A stretch of 64,000 bases of DNA from Nocardioides sp. Root240 (GTDB lineage: Bacteria > Actinomycetota > Actinomycetes > Propionibacteriales > Nocardioidaceae). Below the pieces are notes generated by a model that ran no database searches, had not been told where the DNA came from, and worked only from the letters and a program-made list of their open reading frames with translations. The DNA lies in the NCBI RefSeq assembly GCF_001428825.1, contig NZ_LMIT01000001.1:25670-89669 (forward strand), written 5' to 3'. The position numbers and the translations under genes are program-made. Each line of letters starts with the position of its first letter. The first letter of the stretch is position 1. Of the stretch, positions 15,739 to 23,856 are shown one piece after another.

Positions 15739-17013
15739 TCAGGCCTTCTCGGCCTTGTATTCGGCGATCACGTCTTCGAGTACGGCGGCGGTGCTCGCCG
15801 CGACGGCGGTCCAGCTGAAGAGCTCCTTGACCCGGCGACGCCCGGCAGCACCCATCTCGGCGCGTCGGGCGGGGTCGTCGAGCAGCGCCGCGACGGCACT
15901 CGTCAGGGCACCGACGTCGCCGGGCTCGACGACGTCCGCGCAGAGGCCGTCGGGACCGACGACCTCGGGGATGGCACCGGCGCGCGAGACGACGAGCGGG
16001 GTCTCGCAGGCCATCAGCTCGGCGGTCGGCAGCGAGAAGCCCTCGTAGAGCGAGGGGACGCAGGCCAGCTCGGCCGAGCCCATCAACGCGACGAGCTCGT
16101 CGTCGGTGAGGCCGTTGGCGAAGGAGACGCGGTCGACGATGCCGAGCCGGTCGATGAGCTTCTCGGTGACGCCACCCGCCTTGGGCTTGGTCACCAGCAC
16201 CAGCTCGAGGTCGCGCTCGACGACGAGCTTGGCGAAGGCCTCGAGGAGCACCGAGATGCCCTTGAGCGGCGCGTCGGCGCTGGCCATCGCGAGGATCCGG
16301 CCGGGCACGCGGGGCTCGGTCGGCGGGACGAAGCGGTCGTCGACGCCGAGCAGGATCGTCTCGATCCGCGCCGGGTCGACGCCGAACTCGCGCACGACGT
16401 CGCGCTTCGACGACTCCGACGGCACGACGACGCGGCGCAGCCTCGGCGCCGTGCGCTTCTGCTCGGTGAGGAAGGAGTACCAGCGCCAGACGCCGATCTT
16501 CGGCAGCTCGAAGCGCCACTTCGAGCCGGCCTTGCGCTTGGCCCAGACCGCGGCGGCGAGCTCGATGCGGCGGTCCATCGTGATCGGGTGGTGGATCGTG
16601 GCCGCGAGCGGCAGGCCCAGGTCCTCGACGCCGAGCAGCGGGGTGGCGAGGGTCTGGTTGTCGAAGACGATGTCGAAGTCGTCCACGCGCCGCTTGAGCA
16701 CCTTGACCACGCGCTTGCTGAAGGTCATCGGCTCCGGGAAGGCGCCGCTGCGCATGGTCAGCCACTCCTCGACGTCGATCAGGTCGCGGTACTCGCTCGG
16801 GCGCGGGTTCCGGAACTCGTCGCCGGGGCGGTAGAGGTCGAGGCTCGGCACCTTGGTGAGGGTGACGCCCTCGTCGAGCTCGGGGTAGGGCTGGCCGGAG
16901 AACACCTCGACCGTGTGGCCGAGCGCCACGAGCTCCCGGGTCAGCCGCCGGATGTAGATCCCCTGGCCGCCCACGTGGGGCTTGCTGCGGTAGGACAGCA
17001 TCGCGATTCGCAT
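15739..17013 (-). CDS. GT4-family glycosyltransferase
   Basis: 424 residues with a GT-B fold. The N-terminal glycine loop is KPHVGGQGIYIRRL. The C-terminal nucleotide-sugar domain contains VPSLYEGFSLPTAELMACETPLV, including the EX7E pattern of retaining GT4 enzymes. ATG at 17013 (MRIAMLSY) gives the standard start. Divergent from kstR with a perfect KstR operator 57 bases upstream, so this three-gene operon may also respond to sterols. Similar to mycobacterial Rv0225-like glycosyltransferases. Donor and acceptor unknown. Confidence 0.82.
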   Translation of the reverse strand: MRIAMLSYRSKPHVGGQGIYIRRLTRELVALGHTVEVFSGQPYPELDEGVTLTKVPSLDLYRPGDEFRNPRPSEYRDLIDVEEWLTMRSGAFPEPMTFSKRVVKVLKRRVDDFDIVFDNQTLATPLLGVEDLGLPLAATIHHPITMDRRIELAAAVWAKRKAGSKWRFELPKIGVWRWYSFLTEQKRTAPRLRRVVVPSESSKRDVVREFGVDPARIETILLGVDDRFVPPTEPRVPGRILAMASADAPLKGISVLLEAFAKLVVERDLELVLVTKPKAGGVTEKLIDRLGIVDRVSFANGLTDDELVALMGSAELACVPSLYEGFSLPTAELMACETPLVVSRAGAIPEVVGPDGLCADVVEPGDVGALTSAVAALLDDPARRAEMGAAGRRRVKELFSWTAVAASTAAVLEDVIAEYKAEKA

Positions 17014-17069
17014 CAGGTGGTTCTCCCCAAGTCGTGCTCCCGGGGAGCAGGGTTGTAACAAAATCGTGG

Positions 17070-17083
17070 TGGAACGTGTTCCA
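17070..17083. promoter_or_regulatory. KstR operator before kstR (autoregulation)
   Basis: TGGAACGTGTTCCA is a perfect palindrome matching TNNAACNNGTTNNA. It lies 57 bases before the GT4 gene and 82 bases before kstR, consistent with the autoregulation known for KstR in mycobacteria. Confidence 0.85.
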
Positions 17084-17164
17084 AATTATGCGCTACCTGC
17101 CGGTAGCCTATCGACTGGGTCCTCAACAACCCGCCTCGTCATCTTCACCCCAGGGGGACATTCC

Positions 17165-17776
17165 GTGAGCATCGCGAACTCGGCCACGTCCGAGGACCTC
17201 GGATCCGCCGCGCAGCGCGAGCGCCGCAAGCGGATCCTCGACGCGACCTACGAGCTGGCCAAGTCCGGCGGCTTCGACGCCGTGCAGATGCGCGCCGTGG
17301 CCGAGCAGGCCGACGTCGCCCTCGGCACGCTCTACCGTTACTTCCCGTCGAAGATCCACCTGCTGGTCAGCGCCCTGGGCCGCCAGTTCGACGAGGCCTC
17401 GGTCCGCCTCAACGACCGAGAGATCCCCGGCGACACCCAGGCCGACCGCGTGCTCTACGTGCTCAAGCGGATGGCGCGCGGCATGCAGGGCGATCCCAAG
17501 CTCACCGAGGCCCTGACCCGTGCCTTCATGTTCGCCGACAGCAGCGTGGCCAACGAGATCCACGTCGTCGGCATGGCGATGACCTCGATCGTCACGCACG
17601 CCATGCACGGCGGCGTGCCCGCCGAGGGCGCGCTGACCGACCAGGACGTCGCCGTCGCGCGGGTCCTGGGCGACGTGTGGCTGTCCGCCCTGGTGGCGTG
17701 GGTGACCGGCCGCTCCACGGCCGCGGAGACCGCGGCGCACATGGAGACGGCCGTTCACCTGATCCTCCGCGACTGA
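17165..17776 (+). CDS. kstR: KstR, TetR-family repressor of cholesterol catabolism
   Basis: 203 residues. The N-terminal segment DLGSAAQRERRKRILDAT and the helix-turn-helix VQMRAVAEQADVALGTLYRY (about 40-59) are nearly those of M. tuberculosis KstR, as are FPSKIHLLVSALGRQF and LTEALTRAFMFAD in the ligand domain. KstR represses sterol import and side-chain genes and is released by a 3-oxo-cholest-4-en-26-oyl-CoA-type ligand. I chose GTG at 17165 because the family begins shortly before DLGS; the frame extends to 17066 but would include the operator. Its target motif recurs six times in this window. Confidence 0.93.
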   Translation: MSIANSATSEDLGSAAQRERRKRILDATYELAKSGGFDAVQMRAVAEQADVALGTLYRYFPSKIHLLVSALGRQFDEASVRLNDREIPGDTQADRVLYVLKRMARGMQGDPKLTEALTRAFMFADSSVANEIHVVGMAMTSIVTHAMHGGVPAEGALTDQDVAVARVLGDVWLSALVAWVTGRSTAAETAAHMETAVHLILRD

Positions 17777-17777
17777 C

Positions 17778-18554
17778 TCAGGCACCGAAGGCGTGCGTCG
17801 ACGTCACGCCGCCGTCCACCGCGATCTCCGCACCGTTGATGTACGACGACTCGTCGCTGGCGAGGAAGACGTAGACGGGCGCGATGTCCTCGGGCAGGCC
17901 GACCCGGCGCAGCGGCACCTTGCTGGCGCCGTACTCCATCGCGGCGTCGCCACCGTGCACGCGGGTCATCGGGGTGTCGATCATGCCGGGGTGCACGGAG
18001 TTGACCCGGATGCCCTTCGGGCCGAGCTCCATCGCCGCGCACTTGGTCATGCCGCGGATCGCCCACTTGGTGGCGGCGTACGCCGTGCACGACGGCATAC
18101 CGGCCAGGCCCTCGACCGACGAGGCGTTGATGATCGAGCCGCCGCCGTTCTTGCGCATGGTGCGGGCCACGGCTTGCATGCCGAGGAAGACACCGAGCTG
18201 GTTGACCCGCCAGACCAGCTCGACCTCGGCAGCCGGCATCCGCTCGATGTCGCCGAAGCGGAGGATGCCGGCGTTGTTCGCGAGCACGTCGACCGGACCG
18301 AAGCGGGTGTTGGTGTCCTCGACCAGCGCGGTCCACGACGCCTCGTCGCTCACGTCGTGGTGGGCGAAGTGCGCGTTCGCGCCCCCCGAGGTCCGGCACA
18401 GCTCGTCGGCGAGCGCCTGGCCCTCGTCCTTCGCCACGTCGGCGATGACGACCTTGGCACCCTCCGCGACGTAGGCGCGCGCGATCGCGGCACCCTGGCC
18501 CTGCGCGCCGCCGGTCACGATCGCGACCTTGTTGTCCAGTCGTCCCATGGTCAC
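17778..18554 (-). CDS. SDR-family dehydrogenase (FabG3/hydroxysteroid dehydrogenase-like)
   Basis: 258 residues of classical short-chain dehydrogenase. Cofactor motif TGGAQGQGAAIA near residue 15, NNAG, catalytic Ser-Tyr-Lys (INASSVEGLAG then YAATK), and C-terminal SYINGAEIAVDGG. It most resembles Rv2002 (FabG3), a 3-alpha/20-beta hydroxysteroid dehydrogenase. GTG at 18554 overlaps the Hsd4A stop; ATG at 18548 is an equally possible start. It is the last gene of the KstR-boxed operon starting at 21126 and is convergent with kstR (1 base apart). Steroid oxidoreduction is likely. Confidence 0.78.
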   Translation of the reverse strand: MTMGRLDNKVAIVTGGAQGQGAAIARAYVAEGAKVVIADVAKDEGQALADELCRTSGGANAHFAHHDVSDEASWTALVEDTNTRFGPVDVLANNAGILRFGDIERMPAAEVELVWRVNQLGVFLGMQAVARTMRKNGGGSIINASSVEGLAGMPSCTAYAATKWAIRGMTKCAAMELGPKGIRVNSVHPGMIDTPMTRVHGGDAAMEYGASKVPLRRVGLPEDIAPVYVFLASDESSYINGAEIAVDGGVTSTHAFGA

Positions 18555-19462
18555 ACCGTCAGCTTCATGATCGTGTCGGCCGCGAAGCCGACGTGGGGGT
18601 CGCGGTCGGCGAAGAAGCCACCGAGCTGCTTGTCGAGGTCGTCACCGGTCCACAGGTCACCCGAGGCGTCGAAGCGCTGCTCGACGACCGGGGCAGCGAC
18701 CAGGGCCACCATGCCGCCGTACACGACGAAGACCTGGCCGGTGATCCGCTCGGCGGCCGGCGAGGCGAGGTAGGCCACCAGCGGCGCGACGTGCTCGGCG
18801 GAGTACGGGTCGACGCTCTGGCCGGACTCGTCCTCGCCGAAGACGGCGGCGGTCATCGCGGTGCGTGCCCGCGGGCAGATGGCGTTGGCGCGGACGCCGA
18901 TCTTCGCCAGGCCGCGTGCGGTCGACAGGGTCAGGGCTGCGATGCCGGCCTTGGCCGCGGCGTAGTTGGCCTGGCCGGGCGAGCCGCCGAGGAAGGCCTC
19001 GGATGCGGTGTTGACGATGCTGCCGTAGACCGTGCCGGACTCGCTCAGCCTCGACTGCTCGCGCCAGTACGACGCGGCGTTGCGCGAGAGCAGGAAGTGG
19101 CCGCGCAGGTGGACCGCGATGACCGCGTCCCACTCGTCGTCGGACAGGTTGAAGAGCATCCGGTCGCGGGTCATGCCGGCGTTGTTGACGACGATGTCGA
19201 GCCCGCCGAGCTGATCGACGGCGGCGGCCATCATCGCGTCGGCCGTCTCGCGCCGGCTCACGTCACCCGGTACGACGAGAGCCTCGCCCCCGAAGGAGCG
19301 GATCTCCTCGACCGCGTCGTCGCCCGCACCCGGCAGGTCGTTGACGACCACCCGGGCACCGGCCCGGGCCAGGGCGAGTGCCTCGGCGCGGCCGAGACCG
19401 GCACCGGCACCGGTGACGATCGCGACCTTGCCCTCCAGGGACGTGCCCTGATCCATGCTCAC
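18551..19462 (-). CDS. hsd4A: Hsd4A-like hydroxyacyl-CoA dehydrogenase (SDR)
   Basis: 303 residues, longer than ordinary SDRs by a C-terminal tail of about 50 residues. Motifs: TGAGAGLGRAEALALA, NNAGMTRDRMLFNLSDDEWD, S then YAAAK, and AICPRARTAMT. This matches M. tuberculosis Rv3502c (Hsd4A), the 3-hydroxyacyl-CoA dehydrogenase proposed for cholesterol side-chain beta-oxidation. The gene just upstream is the ferredoxin fdxD, as in M. tuberculosis (Rv3503c-Rv3502c), which supports the name. Its start overlaps the fdxD stop. Confidence 0.8.
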   Translation of the reverse strand: MSMDQGTSLEGKVAIVTGAGAGLGRAEALALARAGARVVVNDLPGAGDDAVEEIRSFGGEALVVPGDVSRRETADAMMAAAVDQLGGLDIVVNNAGMTRDRMLFNLSDDEWDAVIAVHLRGHFLLSRNAASYWREQSRLSESGTVYGSIVNTASEAFLGGSPGQANYAAAKAGIAALTLSTARGLAKIGVRANAICPRARTAMTAAVFGEDESGQSVDPYSAEHVAPLVAYLASPAAERITGQVFVVYGGMVALVAAPVVEQRFDASGDLWTGDDLDKQLGGFFADRDPHVGFAADTIMKLTV

Positions 19463-19653
19463 TCCTCCACCAGCGTGATCGCGGCCCGCGGACAGGCCGC
19501 GACCGCACGCCGGACGTTGTCGATGTTCTCGTCGGTGGTCTGCTCGGTGTGCAGCTGGAGGAAGTCGTCGTCATCCAGCTCGAACACCTCGGGCGCCATG
19601 GCCTCGCACAGGCCGTTGGACTCGCAGAGGTCGAAGTCGACCTTGATCTTCAT
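19459..19653 (-). CDS. fdxD: FdxD-type 3Fe-4S ferredoxin
   Basis: 64 residues. The cluster cysteines are C10, C16 and C54-Pro, the CxxxxxC...CP pattern of single [3Fe-4S] ferredoxins that feed actinobacterial cytochromes P450. M. tuberculosis Rv3503c (FdxD) has the same size and the same neighbour, hsd4A. Here it is also three genes from a ferredoxin reductase in the same operon. It probably passes electrons to a sterol-active P450 or to a KstR-regulon oxidoreductase encoded elsewhere. Confidence 0.88.
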   Translation of the reverse strand: MKIKVDFDLCESNGLCEAMAPEVFELDDDDFLQLHTEQTTDENIDNVRRAVAACPRAAITLVEE

Positions 19654-19664
19654 CAGGTGGCCTT

Positions 19665-20132
19665 TCAGGTCATCTTCCGGTGGTCCCAGGACGCGACCCG
19701 GTCCGGGTGGATGATCACGCCCACCCGCTTGGTCGCCTGCTTCTCGACGGCCTGGACGCCGAACTCGCCGAGCTCCTCGAAGGAGCCGACCCCGGCCATC
19801 CGGGTCGCGACTGCCGAGCCGATCTCGAAGATCGTGTCGCGGTCGCGGACGATCTCGGCCCGGCCCTCGATCGACACGCCCCGCAGCTCGAAGTAGTCCA
19901 CGCCGTCCTCGACGAGCGCGGTCACGTGGGGGTCGCGTTCGAGGTTGACGATCTTCTGGCTGCGGCCGTAGGTCCAGAACGCGATCCTCCCGTCGCGCAC
20001 GACGTAGAAGAGCGTGGTCAGGTGCGGAAAGCCGTCCTTGCCGTTGGCGGCCACCTGGACCTTCAGGTTCTCCTCGAGGAGGGCCTGCACCTCTTCGTCG
20101 GTCAGCTTGACCTGGTTGCGTCCGCTGCTCAT
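19665..20132 (-). CDS. PPOX-class flavin/F420 oxidoreductase-fold protein
   Basis: 155 residues of the pyridoxamine-phosphate-oxidase split-barrel fold (LEENLKVQVAANGKDGFPHLTTLFYVVRDGRIAFWTYGRSQKIVNL). Members bind FMN, F420 or heme breakdown products; the cofactor cannot be told here. ATG at 20132 follows the reductase stop directly, so the genes are co-transcribed. It sits between a ferredoxin reductase and a ferredoxin in a KstR-boxed operon, suggesting a redox step linked to sterol degradation. Confidence 0.78.
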   Translation of the reverse strand: MSSGRNQVKLTDEEVQALLEENLKVQVAANGKDGFPHLTTLFYVVRDGRIAFWTYGRSQKIVNLERDPHVTALVEDGVDYFELRGVSIEGRAEIVRDRDTIFEIGSAVATRMAGVGSFEELGEFGVQAVEKQATKRVGVIIHPDRVASWDHRKMT

Positions 20133-20133
20133 C

Positions 20134-21126
20134 TCAGGATCCTTCCGAGGAGTGGCCCGGGAACACGTGGGCCGTCGGGTCCACGACGACGGCGGCGTTG
20201 TTGACGGCGGTCGCCGCCTCGCCGAAGCCGACCGCGATCAGGCGGACCTTGCCGTCGTACTCGGTGATGTCGCCGGCCGCGAAGACGCGCGGCAGGTTGG
20301 TGCGCATGGCGCCGTCGACGACGACGTGGCGGCGGTGGGTCTCGAGGCCCCACTGCTGGAGCGGGCCGAGGTCGGCGACGAAGCCGAGCGCGGCGACAAT
20401 CGCCTGCGCGGGCCGGGTCGTGGCCTCGCCGTCGACCGTGATCTCGATCTCGGCGAGCTCGCCGGCCGCTCCCCCGGCGGCGTCGCGCAGGGCGGTGACC
20501 TCCGCGCGGGTGACGATCTCGACCGACGACGCCTGGACCTGCTCGACCGTGCGCTGGTGCGCACGGAAGGCGTCGCGGCGGTGGACCAGGGTGACCGAGC
20601 GGGCGATCGGCTCCAGGTGGTGCGCCCAGTCGAAGGCGCTGTCGCCGCCGCCGACGATGACGACGTCCTTGCCGGCGTACGGGGCGAAGCTCGGCACGAA
20701 GAACTCGACGCCGCGGCCCACCCAGCCCTCGGCGGCCGGGAGCGGGCGTGGGCTGAACTTGCCGATGCCGGCGGTGATGATCAGGGCCTTGGCCTGGACC
20801 AGCGTGCCGTCGTCGAGGGTGAGCTCGACACCGGTCTCCTCGTCGACCTTCAGTCCGCTGGCCGTGCGGCCCAGCAGCTGGACCGGGTCGGCGGTGAGCG
20901 CCTGCGCGACCAGGCCGTCGACGAGCTCGCGCCCCTTGACGGTCGGGAAGCCGGCGACGTCGAGTATCGCCTTCTCCGGGTACATCGCGGTGACCTGGCC
21001 GCCCAGCTCGGGCAACGAGTCGACCAGCGCGACCCGGAGGCCGCGGAAGCCCGCGTAGTACGTCGCGAACAGGCCTGACGGGCCGGCTCCGATGACGGCG
21101 ACGTCGCAGTCCACAGGGGTGCTCAC
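20134..21126 (-). CDS. Ferredoxin-NADP+ reductase, thioredoxin-reductase-like (FNR2 type)
   Basis: 330 residues with two dinucleotide folds: FAD motif VIGAGPSGLFATYYAGF at residues 11-27, NADPH motif VIVGGGDSAFDWA near 155, and the C-terminal FAD closure FAAGDITEYDGKVRLIAVGFGEAATAVNNA. It lacks the redox CxxC of thioredoxin reductases, which points to the YumC-type ferredoxin reductases. GTG at 21126 lies nine bases from a perfect KstR operator. A second overlapping minus-strand frame (20129-21187) is a shadow. Likely partner: FdxD encoded two genes downstream. Confidence 0.87.
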   Translation of the reverse strand: MSTPVDCDVAVIGAGPSGLFATYYAGFRGLRVALVDSLPELGGQVTAMYPEKAILDVAGFPTVKGRELVDGLVAQALTADPVQLLGRTASGLKVDEETGVELTLDDGTLVQAKALIITAGIGKFSPRPLPAAEGWVGRGVEFFVPSFAPYAGKDVVIVGGGDSAFDWAHHLEPIARSVTLVHRRDAFRAHQRTVEQVQASSVEIVTRAEVTALRDAAGGAAGELAEIEITVDGEATTRPAQAIVAALGFVADLGPLQQWGLETHRRHVVVDGAMRTNLPRVFAAGDITEYDGKVRLIAVGFGEAATAVNNAAVVVDPTAHVFPGHSSEGS

Positions 21127-21135
21127 ACCCCGAAC

Positions 21136-21149
21136 TGTAACGTGTTCTA
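21136..21149. promoter_or_regulatory. KstR operator overlapping the 3' end of the last mce4-operon gene
   Basis: TGTAACGTGTTCTA, identical to the site at 6959, is a perfect TNNAACNNGTTNNA match. It contains the TAG stop codon of the upstream Mam gene and lies nine bases before the reductase GTG, so it marks an internal promoter for the reductase-ferredoxin-hsd4A operon. Confidence 0.83.
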
Positions 21150-21965
21150 GTTGTTCTTGTCTCGTGTCCCGTCGGTGTCGAGACCATCGACGAACCAACC
21201 CTGGTCGGTGTGGACCATCGTGACGAGCACCTTGTAGGGGGTCACGACGGTCTCCGGCTTGCCGTTGCGCTCGCGCACGACCGCCTGGTTGAGGAAGACC
21301 AGCGCCTGCAGCCGGGTCCGGTTCGCGCGAACGACGGCCTGCGCCACGACCGGCGCCTGCACGATCGTCTTGTTGGCGACGAACTCGTCCTCGATGTCGC
21401 CCGCGGTCCGTCGGTACTGGGTCTCGAACGACGACGTCATCAGGTCGGCGGCGTCGTCGACCTCCTCGTCGTACTTCTTGTAGTCGACCGAGACGATCTC
21501 CTGCGCAGCCTTCGCAGCGGCGTCGACGCCCTCCTTGACGTCGAGGTCGTCGGCGATGACGGGCCGGCCGTCAGGCACGGTGACCTGCCCGTCGTTGTCG
21601 GCGGCCTCGACCTTCGGGTCGTCGTCACCGACCTTGTCGACGACCAGCATCGCGGCCTCGAGACCGAGGGCGAGAGCGACCAGGACGAGCGTGGCGATCA
21701 GCACGCGGGTCGTCTTCTGGCGGGCCAGGACGCTGGGGCGCACCGGGCCGGCGGGCTCGTCGGGGCCCGACAGTGCGGGAGGCGGGGTGGGTACGACGGC
21801 CTGCTTGCGCAGCCGGACGCCGGGCTCGACCGTCGCGTCCTCCGTGGTCGCGGTGCCGGTGGCCTCGTCCTCGGGACGGGTCGCGCCTGCCTGCCCGGCG
21901 ATCTTGCGCGGGCGTTGCGTGCCCCCACGGGAGGTGGCGGGACGGCGGGGGGTGGGTCGCGTCAT
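21147..21965 (-). CDS. Mce-associated membrane protein (Mam4B-like)
   Basis: 272 residues: a disordered Pro/Arg/Thr-rich cytoplasmic segment (1-85), one transmembrane helix (TRVLIATLVLVALALGLEAA, about 87-110), and an extracytoplasmic VirB8/NTF2-like domain (DAAADLMTSSFETQYRR ... VLVTMVHTDQGWFVDGLD). This is the usual shape of Mam proteins, which stabilise Mce transporters. It ends the mce4 operon and follows the other Mam gene by eight bases. Confidence 0.82.
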   Translation of the reverse strand: MTRPTPRRPATSRGGTQRPRKIAGQAGATRPEDEATGTATTEDATVEPGVRLRKQAVVPTPPPALSGPDEPAGPVRPSVLARQKTTRVLIATLVLVALALGLEAAMLVVDKVGDDDPKVEAADNDGQVTVPDGRPVIADDLDVKEGVDAAAKAAQEIVSVDYKKYDEEVDDAADLMTSSFETQYRRTAGDIEDEFVANKTIVQAPVVAQAVVRANRTRLQALVFLNQAVVRERNGKPETVVTPYKVLVTMVHTDQGWFVDGLDTDGTRDKNN

Positions 21966-21973
21966 CGTCTTCC

Positions 21974-22588
21974 TCAGGGAACGTACTGGAGGTCGGAGGT
22001 GAGCCAGGCGCCCTTGTCGAGGACGAGCTCCACCTGCATCCGGTAGTTCCGGGCCTCTTCCTTGAACTCGGTGGTCTTGCTGGCCGCCGTGCCGGTGGCC
22101 GCGACGATCACCGTGGCGGAGTCCTTGTCACCGGACACCAGTCCGGTCCAGACCACGTCGCCCTTGGTCGTCGACTGGGCCCGCTCGGCCAGCGACTTCA
22201 CGTTGGCGCTCGCCTTGTCCCACTGGTCGAGGAAGGTTCCGGTCGCCAGGCCGCGCACGGCCTCGATGTCGTCGTCGACCGTCTTGTAGTCGAGGTTGAC
22301 CATCGCGTCCACGACCTTGGTCGCCGCGTCGAGCTGGGCCGCGACCCGCTCCTGGTCGGCCTCGTCGGCCGCGTCGAGCGCGGTCACCACGCCGCGGCCG
22401 GTGTCCTGGCCCACGCCCGGCGTCGTCGACGACGCGTCGTCGTCCTTCCAGAACGCGAGGTCGAGGTCGCTGCGCTGGATCACGATGCCGAGGAAGATCG
22501 CGACGCACCCCAGCAGCACCGTGGCTGCGTAGAGCGTGACGTTGAGCCGGATCCGGCCTGCCTCCTCCGACGACGTCGCCGGGGTCAC
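21974..22588 (-). CDS. Mce-associated membrane protein (Mam4A-like)
   Basis: 204 residues: one N-terminal transmembrane helix (NVTLYAATVLLGCVAIFLGIVI) then a VirB8/NTF2-like extracytoplasmic domain (ATGTFLDQWDKASANVKSLAE ... LVLDKGAWLTSDLQYVP). GTG at 22588 overlaps the mce4F stop (GTGA), which decides the start over the longer frame. Position directly after mce4F corresponds to mam4A (Rv3493c). Confidence 0.82.
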   Translation of the reverse strand: MTPATSSEEAGRIRLNVTLYAATVLLGCVAIFLGIVIQRSDLDLAFWKDDDASSTTPGVGQDTGRGVVTALDAADEADQERVAAQLDAATKVVDAMVNLDYKTVDDDIEAVRGLATGTFLDQWDKASANVKSLAERAQSTTKGDVVWTGLVSGDKDSATVIVAATGTAASKTTEFKEEARNYRMQVELVLDKGAWLTSDLQYVP

Positions 22589-23856
22589 CGGCTCGCCACC
22601 GGACCGATCAGCAGCCACTTCCACGCATCCCCTCCCAGGACCGACAGGTCCTCCTGCCCCTTGAGCCGCACCGGGTTCCCGGCGTTGTCCTCGAGCCCCG
22701 GCACCGACCCGGTCACCGGATCGTAGACGCCACTGTAGACGCGGGCCGGGGAGGCGTGGTTGCGGCGGTTGCCGGGGGCGTACTTGCTGCCCCGCATGTT
22801 GTACGGCGGACCCGCGGTGCAGCTCACCTCGGCGGCGGTGGCATCCGTCAGGGTCTGGGTGGAGCGCCAGTCCTCGGGCTTCACGTAGCCCTGGGTGCAC
22901 GGCGGCACGCTGTAGTCGAACTGCAGGTTGACGTGGCCCCAGCCGTCAGCCGTGCTTCCGCTCGGACCTCCGGAGATCAGGGCGGGATAGGTCACCAGCA
23001 GCTGCTCGATGCCATCGAGCTCGCTGACCAGGATCTGGTTGGTGGTGACCAGGTTGCCGAGCAGCACCGGCAGCGTGGGCTCGAGCTCCTTGAGCAGCTG
23101 GTCGACCGCGCGCGCCGCTCCGGGCGTCTGGCTGAGCACCGTCCGCAGGTTCTTGTCCTGCCCGCGCAGGGCCGTCGTGATCGTGTTCAGGTCGGCGGCG
23201 AAGCTGCGGATGTTCTCCTTCTGCCCGCGCTGGGTCCTCAGCACGGTCAGGCTGTTGTCGAGCAACGCGATGGTCTCGTCGGTGTGCTCGCTCGCCTCGG
23301 CGATGAAGGTGGAGCCACCGTCGAGCAACCGCTGGAGGTCCCGACCGGTGTCGCCGAACATGACGCCGAGCTCCTTGACGACCTTCTGCAGGCTCTCCTT
23401 GTCGACGGAGTCGACGAACCGGCTCAGGTCGACCAGCAGGTCGCCCTCGTCGACGGGCAGCGAGTCGGCGTTCCCCTGGTAGTGGGCGCCGTCCGCGGCG
23501 TACGGGCCGTCGGCGTTCTTCGGCTGGAAGTCGAGGTACTGCTCGCCGACCGCGGAGAGGTTGTGGACGAAGACCTGCGCGTCGAGCGGCAGCTCGGTGC
23601 CGTGCTCCAGCTCGAGCTTCAGGTCGACGCCCTCCTCGGTCGGCTCCATGCTGGAGACCTTGCCGACCTTGACGCCTCGGTAGGTGACCTCGCTGCCCTC
23701 GAACAGGCCGCCGGAGCCGGGCAGACTGGCGGTGACGGTGATGTTGCGGCCGGTCACCCGGTCGACGACGCCGAGGTAGCTGGCCGTGATGTAGGTGATG
23801 CCGACCGCACTGAGGACGACGAACGCCATCAACCGGATCCGTACGCCCCTGCTCAT
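22585..23856 (-). CDS. mce4F: Mce-family protein MceF of the mce4-type operon
   Basis: 423 residues: N-terminal membrane anchor (LMAFVVLSAVGITYITASY), MlaD/MCE domain (about 38-115, GGLFEGSEVTYRGVKVGKVSSM and SAVGEQYLDFQP), a long helical region (about 130-300), and a Cys-containing C-terminal tail after 320 (VPPCTQGYV, VSCTAGPPYN). MceF is the sixth subunit of the hexameric substrate-tunnel assembly. Start overlaps the mceE stop by ATGA. Confidence 0.88.
   Translation of the reverse strand: MSRGVRIRLMAFVVLSAVGITYITASYLGVVDRVTGRNITVTASLPGSGGLFEGSEVTYRGVKVGKVSSMEPTEEGVDLKLELEHGTELPLDAQVFVHNLSAVGEQYLDFQPKNADGPYAADGAHYQGNADSLPVDEGDLLVDLSRFVDSVDKESLQKVVKELGVMFGDTGRDLQRLLDGGSTFIAEASEHTDETIALLDNSLTVLRTQRGQKENIRSFAADLNTITTALRGQDKNLRTVLSQTPGAARAVDQLLKELEPTLPVLLGNLVTTNQILVSELDGIEQLLVTYPALISGGPSGSTADGWGHVNLQFDYSVPPCTQGYVKPEDWRSTQTLTDATAAEVSCTAGPPYNMRGSKYAPGNRRNHASPARVYSGVYDPVTGSVPGLEDNAGNPVRLKGQEDLSVLGGDAWKWLLIGPVASR

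Noticed and set aside
20129..21187. Alternative 352-residue minus-strand frame overlapping the ferredoxin reductase
   Set aside because: Arg/Pro/Gly-rich shadow in another frame; the frame ending at 20134 carries both dinucleotide-binding motifs.
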